From NCBI GenBank assembly GCA_005878615.1, contig VBLT01000106.1, positions 1 through 47,498 on the forward strand: 47,498 bases of DNA, in the 5' to 3' direction. The first letter of the stretch is position 1. Every line of letters starts with the position of its first letter. Positions 7,694 to 16,401 of the stretch are shown here, piece by piece. The position numbers and the translations under genes are program-made. The notes below the pieces were generated by a model, which had not been told where the DNA came from, made no database searches, and worked only from the letters and a program-made list of their open reading frames with translations. Source of the DNA: Methanobacteriota archaeon. Lineage in GTDB: Archaea > Thermoplasmatota > Thermoplasmata > RBG-16-68-12.

Positions 7694-9007
7694 ATGAGTT
7701 CGGATCGTGCCGGCGGGCCACCGGCTCCGAGGTCAGAAGGACTCTTCGAACGCGCCCAACGGAGCTTGGTCGGCGGCGTCGACAGCCCCGTGCGCGCTTT
7801 CCGGTCCGTCGGAGGCGCACCGCGATTTCTCGTCCGAGGGAAAGGGGCCTACATCTGGGACGCGGATCGGCGGAAGTATGTGGACTATTGCATGTCTTGG
7901 GGAGCCCTGCTATTCGGCCACGCGGATCCAGCGATTGTCCGTGCGGTTCGAGACGCGGCGGGACGGGGCACGAGCTTCGGGGCCGCCACGGAAGCGGAAG
8001 TCCGATTGGCCGAGGAAGTGAAGAAACGCTTCCGAAGCATCGACCTGCTCCGTTTCGTGAGCTCGGGGACAGAGGCAACGATGTCCGCCGTGCGGGTGGC
8101 CCGCGGTTTCACCGGCCGGGACAAGATCGTCGTGTTCGGGGGAGCCTATCATGGACATGCGGACGCGCTCCTCGTCAAAGCGGGGTCCGGCGTCGCGGCT
8201 GCGGAGTTGTCGGCCTCCGCGGGCGTCCCCCAAAGCGCGGTGCGGGACACGCTGGTGGCCGAGTACAACGACGTCGACTCAGTCGAGGATATCTTCCGAA
8301 CCCACCCGAACGAAATTGCAGCAGTCCTCGTCGAGCCCGTCGCCGCGAACATGGGACTCGTCCCTCCGGAACGCGGCTTCCTCAGCGACCTCCGACGAAT
8401 CACCCGGGACTTCGATAGCTTACTCGTGTTCGACGAAGTCGTCACGGGATTCCGGGTCGCGCCGGGCGGGGCCCAGGAGAAGTACGGGGTGACGCCGGAC
8501 TTGACCTGCCTCGGCAAGATCCTCGGCCACGGTTTGCCGGTCGGCGCCTACGGCGGACGGCGGGAGATCATGGAACGGGTCGCTCCCCTCGGACCGGTGT
8601 ACCAGGCCGGGACCCTCTCGGGCAATCCCCTTGCGATGGCCGCGGGTCTCGCGACCATGCGGGGGCTCCGACCGGACCTGTTCCGGCGGCTGGAGGAAGG
8701 GAGCGCTCGAGTTGCGGCGGGTTTGCGAGACGCCGCGTCCGAGGCCGCGGTGGACTTCCAGGTGCCCCGGGTTGGATCGATGCTGGGACTTTTCTTCCGG
8801 CCGGATCCGGTGCGGAACTTTGGGGACGCACGGGCGAGCGATGTTCGCGACTACCGCACCTTCTTCTGGTCGCTCCTGACGCGGGGGGTTTACCTCCCGC
8901 CCGCTCCGTTCGAGACGTTGTTCCTCTCTTCGACGCACGAAGGAAACGAAATCGAGCGCACGATCGAGGCCGCCTCGGCCGCGTTCGCGGAGGTCCGGAA
9001 CTCGTGA
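7694..9007 (+). CDS. hemL: Glutamate-1-semialdehyde 2,1-aminomutase
   Basis: PLP enzyme that converts glutamate-1-semialdehyde to 5-aminolevulinate. 437 aa from ATG 7694, immediately after the chdC stop. Fold-type I aminotransferase class III signatures are present: SLVGGVDSPVRAF at the N-terminus, FVSSGTEATMSAVRVAR (PLP phosphate site), AYHGHADALLV, LLVFDEVVTGFR and the PLP lysine Lys275 in CLGKILGHGLPVGAYGG. GTLSGNPLAMAAGLA closes the motif set. With hemA it forms the C5 pathway. The end overlaps hemE by 4 nt. Confidence 0.97.
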   Translation: MSSDRAGGPPAPRSEGLFERAQRSLVGGVDSPVRAFRSVGGAPRFLVRGKGAYIWDADRRKYVDYCMSWGALLFGHADPAIVRAVRDAAGRGTSFGAATEAEVRLAEEVKKRFRSIDLLRFVSSGTEATMSAVRVARGFTGRDKIVVFGGAYHGHADALLVKAGSGVAAAELSASAGVPQSAVRDTLVAEYNDVDSVEDIFRTHPNEIAAVLVEPVAANMGLVPPERGFLSDLRRITRDFDSLLVFDEVVTGFRVAPGGAQEKYGVTPDLTCLGKILGHGLPVGAYGGRREIMERVAPLGPVYQAGTLSGNPLAMAAGLATMRGLRPDLFRRLEEGSARVAAGLRDAASEAAVDFQVPRVGSMLGLFFRPDPVRNFGDARASDVRDYRTFFWSLLTRGVYLPPAPFETLFLSSTHEGNEIERTIEAASAAFAEVRNS

Positions 9008-10026
9008 AGGACCGCTTCCTCCGTGCGTGTTGGCGAGAGCCGGTAGACCGAACGCCCGTCTGGTTCATGCGTCAAGCAGGTCGGTCCTCCCCCGCGTATC
9101 GCGCGATCCGGGAAAAGCACGGAATCCTCGAAATTGCGAAATCACCGGATTTGGCCACGGAGGTCACCCTTCAGCCTCTACGGGAGCTGGGGGTGGACGC
9201 CGCGATTCTCTTCGCGGACCTCCTATTACCCCTGGAGGCGATGGGGATGCGAGTGCGAATCGACGGCGGGGAGGGGCCCGTCGTCGAGCCCCCGCTCCGG
9301 ACGCCGGAGGACGTCGACCGACTCCGCCCCCTCGAACCGACGAAAGGCTTGCCCTTCGTCTTCGAGACGATTCGCCGTTTGCGGGCCAAGGCCGGGGTCC
9401 CGCTCATTGGATTCGCGGGGGCGCCCTTCACGATGGCGAGTTACCTGATCGAAGGGGGGGCCTCGAAGGACTTCTCCGCGACGAAGACGTTCATGGCGTC
9501 TCACCCGGACGCGTGGCGTCAGCTGATGGGTCGACTCGTCGATGGGGTCGGCGCGTTTCTAAGGGAGCAGGTCAAGGCCGGCGTTCAGGCGATTCAAGTC
9601 TTCGACAGCTGGGCGGGGGCCGTTGGGAAGGAGGGCTACCAGGCGAACGTACTCCCATACAGCCGGAAACTCTTCGATGAGATCCGAGAGACCGGCGTCC
9701 CACTCATTCACTTTGGGACCGGCACGGCCGATTTCCTGGAGTCTTTCACCGCGGCGGGAGGAGACCTGATCGGGGTCGACTGGCGCATTCCGATCGACGC
9801 CGCGTGGCAGCGGATCGGAGCGGAACACGGGATCCAGGGGAATCTGGATCCTACGGCCCTCGTCCGCGGTCCCGAGATCTGGAGGCCCGCGGCGACGGAC
9901 ATTCTGCGCCGCGCCGCGCGGCGCCCTGGCCATGTGTTCAACTTGGGACACGGCGTCCTGCCGCAGACCCAACAGGAGGACCTCCGAGGCCTCGTGAACT
10001 TCGTCCACGAATCGAGTCGAATCTGA
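9004..10026 (+). CDS. hemE: Uroporphyrinogen decarboxylase
   Basis: Decarboxylates uroporphyrinogen III to coproporphyrinogen III. 340 aa from GTG 9004. Diagnostic motifs: PVWFMRQAGRSSPAYR (RQAGR at 23-27 holds substrate propionates), Asp72 in ILFADLLLP (aligned with the catalytic Asp of the family's FSDIL), GFAGAPFTMASYLIEGG, QVFDSWAG, and VFNLGHGVLPQT near the C-terminus. Its presence is notable because archaea that make haem through siroheme (Ahb route) do not need HemE. The start overlaps the hemL stop by 4 nt. Confidence 0.97.
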   Translation: MKDRFLRACWREPVDRTPVWFMRQAGRSSPAYRAIREKHGILEIAKSPDLATEVTLQPLRELGVDAAILFADLLLPLEAMGMRVRIDGGEGPVVEPPLRTPEDVDRLRPLEPTKGLPFVFETIRRLRAKAGVPLIGFAGAPFTMASYLIEGGASKDFSATKTFMASHPDAWRQLMGRLVDGVGAFLREQVKAGVQAIQVFDSWAGAVGKEGYQANVLPYSRKLFDEIRETGVPLIHFGTGTADFLESFTAAGGDLIGVDWRIPIDAAWQRIGAEHGIQGNLDPTALVRGPEIWRPAATDILRRAARRPGHVFNLGHGVLPQTQQEDLRGLVNFVHESSRI

Positions 10027-10040
10027 GGAGGACACCAAGG

Positions 10041-11066
10041 ATGGTCGACGATCACAAGCGGATTGGCGTCCTGTTGACGGCGGTGGGAGGTCCGGCGTCG
10101 CTCGACGAGGTCGGTCCGTTCCTGCTCGATATCCGGGGGGGACGGCCGACGAGCCAGGAACTCATCGACGAATTCCGGGAGCGGTACCGTCAGATCGGAG
10201 GAAAATCCCCCCTCCTCGAGATTTCACAAGCTCAGGCGACCACCCTTGAACGCCGCCTCAACGGCGGCGATGGCCCCTACCGCTGTCGGGTGGGGATGCG
10301 GAATTGGCGACCCTACATCCGTGACGTCCTTCCCGAGCTCGTCGAGGAAGGCCTCGGCCGGCTCGTCATCTTGCCCTTGACGCCCTACTACTCCCGTCGG
10401 AGCGTAGGGGCGTACTTCGCCGCGGTCAAGGACGTCCTTCGGACCCTCGCCGAGCCACCTGACGTCGCGTACGTCGAAAGCTGGAACACCGAACCCGCGC
10501 TCGCGGGGATGTTTGCTTCGAAAATCCGAGCCGGTCTCGAGCGGCTCGCGGCCCAAGGATATCGCGACCCGGTCGTGGTCTTCACCGCCCACAGCCTCCC
10601 GAAGAAGCTCATGGAGGAAGGGGACCCCTATGAACGGGAACTGGCCGAAACTATGGATTCGGTCCTCCATCGCCTCGGGCCCCTCCGGACACGGATGGCC
10701 TGGCAGAGCGCCGGCCGAACCGGAGAAGCGTGGCTGGGCCCCGGCCTTGAGGAGGTCCTCGAGGAACTTGCCAATACGCGAGAGGAGGCCGTCCTCGTCG
10801 TTCCGTTCGGATTCATCTCCGACCACTTAGAGATCCTCTACGACGTGGACCTCGAGGCGAAGGAGTTCGCCAAAGACCGGGGCATGCACCTCGAGCGCAC
10901 GGACTCCCCGAACACAGATGTCGAATTCATCGAAGCGATGGCGAGTGCCGTTCGCTCGGTCGCTCCTCCACCCTCGGGTTGGACCTCGCCTGCCGCCCAC
11001 CCTTCCCACCTGAAAAAGCTGGGGATCTTGGGACTCGACGCTCAGGAGTTCCGAGGCCCTCGCTGA
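10041..11066 (+). CDS. hemH: Ferrochelatase (proto- or coproporphyrin type)
   Basis: Inserts Fe2+ into a porphyrin. 341 aa from ATG 10041 with a good ribosome binding site (GAGGAG, 10025-10030). The metal/proton relay residues are His184 in VVFTAHSLPKKL and Glu264 in VVPFGFISDHLEILYDVD; both match the Bacillus enzyme (H183, E264). LPLTPYYSRRSVGAYF is the substrate-loop region. With chdC next door it probably acts on coproporphyrin III (CpfC role), but sequence alone does not separate this from protoporphyrin ferrochelatase. Last gene of the haem operon; a tRNA-like element begins 17 nt past the stop. Confidence 0.94.
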   Translation: MVDDHKRIGVLLTAVGGPASLDEVGPFLLDIRGGRPTSQELIDEFRERYRQIGGKSPLLEISQAQATTLERRLNGGDGPYRCRVGMRNWRPYIRDVLPELVEEGLGRLVILPLTPYYSRRSVGAYFAAVKDVLRTLAEPPDVAYVESWNTEPALAGMFASKIRAGLERLAAQGYRDPVVVFTAHSLPKKLMEEGDPYERELAETMDSVLHRLGPLRTRMAWQSAGRTGEAWLGPGLEEVLEELANTREEAVLVVPFGFISDHLEILYDVDLEAKEFAKDRGMHLERTDSPNTDVEFIEAMASAVRSVAPPPSGWTSPAAHPSHLKKLGILGLDAQEFRGPR

Positions 11067-11082
11067 TTGCGCGTCGGCCAGC

Positions 11083-11123
11083 TGAGGTTCGTGTTCGGGG
11101 TCAAATCCCACCCGGTCCCCTTT
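11083..11123 (+). repeat. tRNA 3'-end-like element, copy 2
   Basis: Begins with TGAGGTTCG (11083-11091), the same 9-mer that opens the other two copies. After an inserted TGTTCGGGG comes TCAAATCCCACCCGGTCC (11101-11118), 18 nt identical to 173-190 of tRNA-Ala, then CCTTT. It lies 17 nt after the hemH stop. No D- or anticodon-arm is found upstream, so it is a fragment. The base at the discriminator position is C, as in copy 1, not the A of tRNA-Ala. Confidence 0.65.
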
Positions 11124-11191
11124 CGGACCTGGCGGCGGACGGTGGTGTCCTGGCGGCCCCCGGCAACGAGGGCGAGCACCGCGCGAACGTA

Positions 11192-11204
11192 GGGATAAAT
11201 ATAG
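11192..11204 (+). promoter_or_regulatory. Strong TATA box of a leaderless gene
   Basis: GGGATAAATATAG is a near-ideal archaeal TATA element; the ATG of the next gene at 11225 lies about 25 nt from its centre. This is the spacing expected for transcription starting at or just before the start codon, i.e. a leaderless mRNA. Confidence 0.75.
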
Positions 11205-11224
11205 CGAACAAGGTCGGTGTCTCC

Positions 11225-11689
11225 ATGCCGGGATGGAAAGCGGCTCCTCCGAAGGATGACCACGGGTATCTCGACCTGATGTCCAGGGCGATCTTCAGCG
11301 CGGGCTTGAATTGGCGAATGATTGAGAAAAAGTGGCCCCACTTTCGAAAGGCGTTTCGTGATTTCTCACCGGAGAAGGTCGCGCGGCTATCGGAGCGCGA
11401 CATCCGGGCGTTGATGCAGGATTCGGGAATCGTCCGGAACGAAAAGAAAATCCGTGCGACGGTCGAGAACGCCAGGACGATTTTGGACTTGGCGAAGGAG
11501 CACGGTTCTCTGAAGGGGTACATCGCCGGTTTCGGGAAGCGCGAAGGGAAGCTGCTGGAGGATCTCCAATACAAGTTCAAGCACATGGGCCCTGCGACCG
11601 CGAGGGTATTCCTCTGGTCGGTCGGATTTCCGCTCACTCCTAACGAGGAGGAGAAGCGGTGGATGAAGGGGCATCCGGAGCACGACTAG
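11225..11689 (+). CDS. Short DNA-3-methyladenine glycosylase I-like protein
   Basis: 154-aa relative of Tag, which removes 3-methyladenine from DNA. The helical core is recognisable: YLDLMSRAIFSAGLNWRMIEKKWPHFRKAFRDFSPEKVARLSERDI, then LMQDSGIVRNEKKIRATVENARTILDLAKEHGSLKGYIAGF. These correspond to the core of full Tag proteins such as the one at 22881-23498. It lacks the N-terminal Cys/His and C-terminal His-Cys zinc ligands and is about 40 residues shorter, so activity is uncertain. ATG 11225 is set by the TATA box; a longer frame upstream overlaps the tRNA-like element. It converges with the flavin reductase. Confidence 0.8.
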   Translation: MPGWKAAPPKDDHGYLDLMSRAIFSAGLNWRMIEKKWPHFRKAFRDFSPEKVARLSERDIRALMQDSGIVRNEKKIRATVENARTILDLAKEHGSLKGYIAGFGKREGKLLEDLQYKFKHMGPATARVFLWSVGFPLTPNEEEKRWMKGHPEHD

Positions 11690-11790
11690 CGCCAAACCTA
11701 GCCTGCAGTCTCGTCACGTTCTCGAATCAACTAGCGATAACCGCGTACTTGGAAAGGCCCGCGGGTCAAAGCGACCGCCTGCAACGTAGG

Positions 11791-13221
11791 CTAGTGTGAA
11801 CGAATGTCGAGCGCGTGCTCCATCGTGTGGTGGTAGTGCTCCGGCGGCATCAGGCTCAAACAAGCGCGTTCCACGACCTCGCTCAGCGCCGGATGGATGT
11901 GCATGCCCTCGCGCACGGGATCGACGCTCCGGTCCTTCGTGTACATGAGGTTGATCAGCTCTTGAATGAGGACGGATGCCTCCGGTCCGACGATGTGGGC
12001 GCCGAGGATCGCGTGTCCCCGACGGTCGACCACGACCTTGACGAAATAGTCCTTCAGGTCCATCGCCTCGCCCTTCGCGGTGTCTTGGTACTGGTAGAAG
12101 CCAATCAGGACATTCGCGGCCCCGAACTGCTGGACGGCCTCCGCTTCCTTCAGGCCGACGCTCGCGACCTCGGGATCGGTGAACACGGCATGCGGGACCG
12201 CATGGTAGTCCACCTTCCGTTTCTCTCCCCCGAGGATGTTGTAGTACAGGATCTGCGCGTCGTAGTTCGCCTTGTGCTTGAAGGGGAATTTTCCGGTCGC
12301 ATCACCTAACGCCCATACGTTCGGTTGGGACGTCGCGAGGTACTCGTCCGTCACGATCCAGCCGTTCACATCGGTCTTGATCCCTGCGCGTTCAGGATGG
12401 AGGATCCGGACCGGGCCGCGGCCTGCGGCCACGAGAATTTCATCGGCCATGACTACGGTTTCTTTCTTCGTCGCCCGATCCCGCGCTCGAAGGCGCTTCC
12501 CTTCGCCCGTTCGGGTCACCTCGCCGACCTCGTAGTTCGTCTCGATCCGCATGACCTCGCTCAGGTGCGTTCGGGCGACTCGGGAGATTTCGGGCTCCTC
12601 CTCCGGGAGGAACTGGGGATTCCTCCCGAGGATCGTGACGGCCGCCCCCATCGCGGCCAGGAAGAATCCGTACTCCGCGGCGATATACCCGCCTCCGATC
12701 ACCGCGACGCGCGGGGGAAGCTTTCGAATTCCCAGGACCGTGTCGCTCGTGAGGTAGCCGGCCTCCACGAGGCCTGGAATCTCAGGGACAATCGGTTCCG
12801 AGCCGGCGCCGAGGAGGATCTTGGATCCCCTGATCTCGGTGCCGTCGACGCGCATCGTGTAAGGCGCCATGAATTCCGCGGGCGCATGGAAGTAGTCGAG
12901 GTTCTTGGAACTCGACAGCCCCTTGCGGATCTGGTCGATGTCCTTGTGAATCAGGGCATGCATGCGCTCCATCACCTTGACGAAGTCGACGGACCGCAGT
13001 TCGACATCGAGTCCGAAGCCGCGGGCCCTCCGGATCGTCCGGACGAGTTCCGCGGGGTAGAGCAAGATCTTGGAAGGGATGCACCCGCGGGTCAGGCAGA
13101 TCCCGCCCGGCTCGTCCCTGTCGATGACCGCGACCTTGATCCGAGGATTCGCTTCGATCATGGCCTCAACGACCGCCATGACCGATCCGGTGCCCACCGC
13201 AATGACGTCGTATTCTCTCAT
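11791..13221 (-). CDS. Dihydrolipoamide dehydrogenase / mycothione reductase-like flavoprotein
   Basis: 476-aa FAD- and NAD(P)-dependent disulfide oxidoreductase. FAD site: YDVIAVGTGSV at the N-terminus. Redox disulfide Cys42/Cys47 in GGICLTRGCIPSK. NAD(P) site VAVIGGGYIAAEYGFFLAAMG, second FAD block VWALGDATG, and the active-site base in HIHPALSEVVERA. The GTGS (not GxGPGG) dinucleotide motif resembles mycothione-reductase-type and other orphan archaeal members more than the Lpd of a dehydrogenase complex, and no 2-oxoacid dehydrogenase genes are nearby. The substrate is therefore open. ATG 13221 has GGGGAG just upstream; an in-frame start at 13245 is less likely. Confidence 0.85.
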   Translation of the reverse strand: MREYDVIAVGTGSVMAVVEAMIEANPRIKVAVIDRDEPGGICLTRGCIPSKILLYPAELVRTIRRARGFGLDVELRSVDFVKVMERMHALIHKDIDQIRKGLSSSKNLDYFHAPAEFMAPYTMRVDGTEIRGSKILLGAGSEPIVPEIPGLVEAGYLTSDTVLGIRKLPPRVAVIGGGYIAAEYGFFLAAMGAAVTILGRNPQFLPEEEPEISRVARTHLSEVMRIETNYEVGEVTRTGEGKRLRARDRATKKETVVMADEILVAAGRGPVRILHPERAGIKTDVNGWIVTDEYLATSQPNVWALGDATGKFPFKHKANYDAQILYYNILGGEKRKVDYHAVPHAVFTDPEVASVGLKEAEAVQQFGAANVLIGFYQYQDTAKGEAMDLKDYFVKVVVDRRGHAILGAHIVGPEASVLIQELINLMYTKDRSVDPVREGMHIHPALSEVVERACLSLMPPEHYHHTMEHALDIRSH

Positions 13222-13604
13222 TCGCTCCCCTGGGCCCGAGGCCACAGGGAGCCGTTAATGCCTTCGGTGCACTGCACGATGTCGTCCTCAGAATATACGA
13301 ATCGCCGTGATGGGAGCTGGAGGCGTCGTGGAACGCGGAAGCGACTCGATGTTGATGCCTTGACCGTCGCGGTGGTGAGGCTTGGAGCGAGACACGGGTT
13401 GTCCACGCCTGTCAATTCGTTCATTCATGATCTGTTGAAGCTTTAGGACGAAGAGTGTCGAAGGCGGCCGGCAACGCCGCATGTTCGAGACAAGACGGAT
13501 TGAACGCAGCCGGATGAGGTGCGGAGTCCAATCTGCACCCGACGGGCCTCACCGCATGGCGAAACGCTTTAGGCGGGGCATGTGTCCGGGGCGCGAGGCA
13601 CTCT
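13222..13604. promoter_or_regulatory. Divergent intergenic region, 383 nt
   Basis: No convincing gene. For the leftward flavoprotein gene a TATATT-like site is seen near 13292-13299. For the rightward gene a CTTTAG-type element lies near 13567-13573. The stretch is less GC-rich than the flanking genes between about 13280 and 13450. No RNA gene or strong dyad was found by eye. Confidence 0.4.
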
Positions 13605-14654
13605 GTGGGGCGAGCTAGGACCTTCATATGGCCCATCGTTTGGGTGCTCGCGGTGACAGTGTCCCTCGGCATCGCAGGCCCGACCACCGCGGCCCTTCAG
13701 AAGCCGACCTATTCGACGGGCGATCACTGGATCTACATCACGACCGCGTCGATTTCCTCGTTCCCGGGCCTGAACTCCAGCCAAGGCAGCGGCCAATTCG
13801 GGCTCGTCGGTCAGGTCGAGGTTCGCGTGATCGGTCCCGCGGAAGTGCCGCGAGGGAACACGTCGGTGCACACGGTCCAGGTCCTCACGCGCGCGACGGG
13901 ATTCCTCAACGGGACGTTCCGGACGCCCGGTTTCGGGCCCGCGGACATCACCGGGACCTTCACGACGGATATGACCGAGTTCTGGGAAAATCAAGCCTAC
14001 CTCCCGATCGCATCGACCGGGACGACGTCCTACGTTGCCCATGTGACGTACATCCTCCCGACGGACCTCGTCGTCAATTTCCGCGCGAACGCGACGACGT
14101 CGATTTCAGCGGTGCCGACCTTCGATCTCGACGTGGGACAGCATGCCTCGGCGAATCTGGTCACCCACGTCGACCTGAACTCGACCTTCACCTTCTTCGG
14201 GCAGACGAGGAGCCAGAGGAACGCGACCGACCTGTCGTCGACGTGGCAGCGCGACGTGCTCTCTCGGGAAAACGTGACGGTGGAAGCGGGCACATTCTCC
14301 TCCTACCGGCTGAATCAGACGGCCGCGGGATTCTCAGGGCTTCCCCTCGGGATCTCGGCGGGCAACGAGACGGCCTTCTTCTCGAACGACGTCGGGTATT
14401 ACACGAAACGCGAGGCCTACGAGAACGGCAGCCGCGTCGGGGAGACGCGACTGAAGTCTTACTCGTTCGGATCGGCGCCGCCCTCTTGGCTCGGTACCTG
14501 GGGCCTCCCTCTACTTGTCATCGCGGTCGTGGCGGGGACTCTCCTCGCGATCGTCTTCTGGCGACGCCGAAAGTCTCGAATCCGACGACGGGCATCGCCG
14601 CCGGCCCCGGCCGATGCTCCGGGGTCCGGGGGAGGGAACGATCGTGCTCGTTGA
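13605..14654 (+). CDS. Membrane-anchored extracellular protein of ABC cluster
   Basis: 349 aa, not recognised as a named family. It has an N-terminal signal-type segment (TFIWPIVWVLAVTVSLGIAG, about 6-26), a large extracellular domain rich in Ser/Thr with several N-glycosylation sequons (NGT, NVT, NAT, NET), and one C-terminal membrane helix (WGLPLLVIAVVAGTLLAIVFW, about 300-320) followed by a very basic cytoplasmic tail (RRRKSRIRRR). First gene of a cluster with two ABC ATPases and two permeases; its 3' end overlaps the next start by 11 nt. It may be the receptor or surface partner of the exporter. GTG 13605 is the only start that keeps the signal segment. Confidence 0.75.
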   Translation: MGRARTFIWPIVWVLAVTVSLGIAGPTTAALQKPTYSTGDHWIYITTASISSFPGLNSSQGSGQFGLVGQVEVRVIGPAEVPRGNTSVHTVQVLTRATGFLNGTFRTPGFGPADITGTFTTDMTEFWENQAYLPIASTGTTSYVAHVTYILPTDLVVNFRANATTSISAVPTFDLDVGQHASANLVTHVDLNSTFTFFGQTRSQRNATDLSSTWQRDVLSRENVTVEAGTFSSYRLNQTAAGFSGLPLGISAGNETAFFSNDVGYYTKREAYENGSRVGETRLKSYSFGSAPPSWLGTWGLPLLVIAVVAGTLLAIVFWRRRKSRIRRRASPPAPADAPGSGGGNDRAR

Positions 14655-15561
14655 GACCAAGAACCTCACGAAGGTCTTCGGCGAGGTCCGCGCCGTCGAC
14701 GACCTCACCGTCGCGATCCCGGAGGGAGCGATCGGACTCGTCGGCCCAAACGGCGCCGGCAAGACGACGTTCCTCCGGCTGCTCCTGAGCCTCCTCCAGC
14801 CCACCGCGGGGACTGCGAAGGTCCTCGGCCGCGACATCCTCGACGGCGTGCCGTTGCGCGAGCGCATCGGCTACATGCCCGAGCATGATTGTCTGATCCC
14901 GGACATGACGGGCGTCGGGCTCGTCGCCTTCATGGGCCGCGTGAGCGGGCTCGACGCCGACAGCGCGATCGGTCGCGCGCACGACGTGCTGCAGTTCGTC
15001 GGGGTCGAAGAAGAACGCTACCGCAAAGTCGCCGAATACTCGACAGGCATGAAGCAGAAGGTGAAGCTCGCCCAATCGATGGTTCACGACCCGCAGTTGT
15101 ACATCTTCGATGAGCCCACCACCGGCCTGGACCCGCGAGGCCGGACGGAAATGCTCGACCTGGTGCGCGCGATCGCGAGCTCGCCGGGCCGTAACGTCAT
15201 CTTGTCGAGCCACCTCCTGCCCGACGTCGAGACAATCTGCAAATACGTCGTGATCTTGGATGGCGGGCATCAAATCGCCGCGGGGGACTTACACGATCTC
15301 CTGACCGGTGCCGCGGACCGACTCCGGATCGACATCCGCGGCGACCACGAGGCCTTTGCCCAACGGCTCCGGGAGACGGGCTTTGAGGCGGAAGCGGGCC
15401 CGACCGGCGTCCACGTGGGACGGCGACCTGGGGTCGAGGCCGAGGTCTTCCAGGCCGCGAGGGCCCTCGGGGCCGAGGTCCGGTACATGGGCCGGGAGAT
15501 CCGGAGTCTCGAGGAATTCTTCCTCGAACTCGTCGCCCGGAACGAAGGGAAAGGTGCGTAG
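14644..15561 (+). CDS. ABC transporter ATPase (ABC-2 type exporter)
   Basis: 305-aa nucleotide-binding subunit. Walker A GPNGAGKTT (about 34-42), Q-loop region IGYMPEHDCL, signature YSTGMKQKVKLAQ, Walker B YIFDEPTTGLDP and the switch His in SSHLLPDVE; a C-terminal domain of about 90 aa follows. The signature is STGMKQ rather than LSGGQ, as in many drug/polysaccharide-type ABC-2 systems. GTG 14644 follows a GGAGGGA box (14631-14637) and overlaps the upstream gene; a frame open further upstream is discarded. It pairs with the permease directly downstream. Confidence 0.92.
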   Translation: MLVETKNLTKVFGEVRAVDDLTVAIPEGAIGLVGPNGAGKTTFLRLLLSLLQPTAGTAKVLGRDILDGVPLRERIGYMPEHDCLIPDMTGVGLVAFMGRVSGLDADSAIGRAHDVLQFVGVEEERYRKVAEYSTGMKQKVKLAQSMVHDPQLYIFDEPTTGLDPRGRTEMLDLVRAIASSPGRNVILSSHLLPDVETICKYVVILDGGHQIAAGDLHDLLTGAADRLRIDIRGDHEAFAQRLRETGFEAEAGPTGVHVGRRPGVEAEVFQAARALGAEVRYMGREIRSLEEFFLELVARNEGKGA

Positions 15562-16401
15562 ATGTCGATCTCGCTCCCGACCTACACGCGCCGCGAGATG
15601 CCCCTCCTCGGGCGGCGGCATCGCGTCCGCGCGATCATCACGACCGGGCTCCGTCGGGAATTCAAGCGCCCCGCGGTCCTCGTCGTCATCGGGATCGGCG
15701 TCGGCGTCACGATCATCACTTCCATCGTCGTCGTCCTCTTCGCGGGCGTGTTCCTCCAGGGCCAGCCGCTCGACCTGAGCTTCTTCTTCACGCCCGCGTC
15801 GAACGGTGCGATCCTCTTCTTCGTGACGCTGATGGCCTCCGTCGTCGGGTCCGCGCTGATCGCGGACGATCTCCAGTCGATGGCCTTGACGCTCTACCTG
15901 AGCCGACCGATCACGGAAGGGGACTACCTCGCCGCGAAAGCGGCGATCCTCGCCCCGATGATCTCGATGATCGCGGTCTTCCCGCTCGTCCTCACGCCCC
16001 TCGTCGCGGCCCTCCTCGGCTCGTTCTCCTGGACGATCGCACTCGAGGCCATTGGCCTCTCGTTCTTGATCGGCTCCCTCTTCACCGCGTTCTACACCGC
16101 CGCGACGTTGGCCCTCTCGAGCCTCACCCGTCGCAAGAGCTACGCGGCCGCGGGGGTCTTCGCCCTGACCTTCGGTCTGACCATCCCGGCGGAGATCCTC
16201 GCAGGCCCGCCTTTCAACAATCCAGCGGTGCTCTACGCATCGCCGTGGGAAAACTACCTCGCGGTGGCCCGCGCGGCCTTTGGCGCAACGGGCGCGCCGA
16301 TCGATTGGCGTTGGTCCCTCGCGATCCTGCTCGCGGCCACGGCGATCGCGGCCCTCGCCACCTACCTCCGGATGAAGTTCGTCGAGGTGGTGTCCGGATG
16401 A
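15562..16401 (+). CDS. ABC-2 type permease
   Basis: 279-aa integral membrane protein with six predicted helices: VLVVIGIGVGVTIITSIVVVLFAGVF, GAILFFVTLMASVVGSALIA, ILAPMISMIAVFPLVLTPLVAALLG, then AIGLSFLIGSLFTAFYTAATLAL, AAAGVFALTFGLTIP and LAILLAATAIAALATYL. The cytosolic DDLQSMALTLYLSRPITEGDYLAAK segment after helix 2 is typical of ABC-2 exporters. ATG 15562 follows the ATPase stop directly, and its end overlaps the second ATPase by 4 nt. Substrate unknown. Confidence 0.9.
   Translation: MSISLPTYTRREMPLLGRRHRVRAIITTGLRREFKRPAVLVVIGIGVGVTIITSIVVVLFAGVFLQGQPLDLSFFFTPASNGAILFFVTLMASVVGSALIADDLQSMALTLYLSRPITEGDYLAAKAAILAPMISMIAVFPLVLTPLVAALLGSFSWTIALEAIGLSFLIGSLFTAFYTAATLALSSLTRRKSYAAAGVFALTFGLTIPAEILAGPPFNNPAVLYASPWENYLAVARAAFGATGAPIDWRWSLAILLAATAIAALATYLRMKFVEVVSG

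Noticed and set aside
11697-11794. Inverted repeat CTAGCCT / AGGCTAG flanking the gap between the short Tag and the flavoprotein
   Set aside because: Only 7 bp matched over about 80 nt. Expected by chance and not at a useful position for a terminator.
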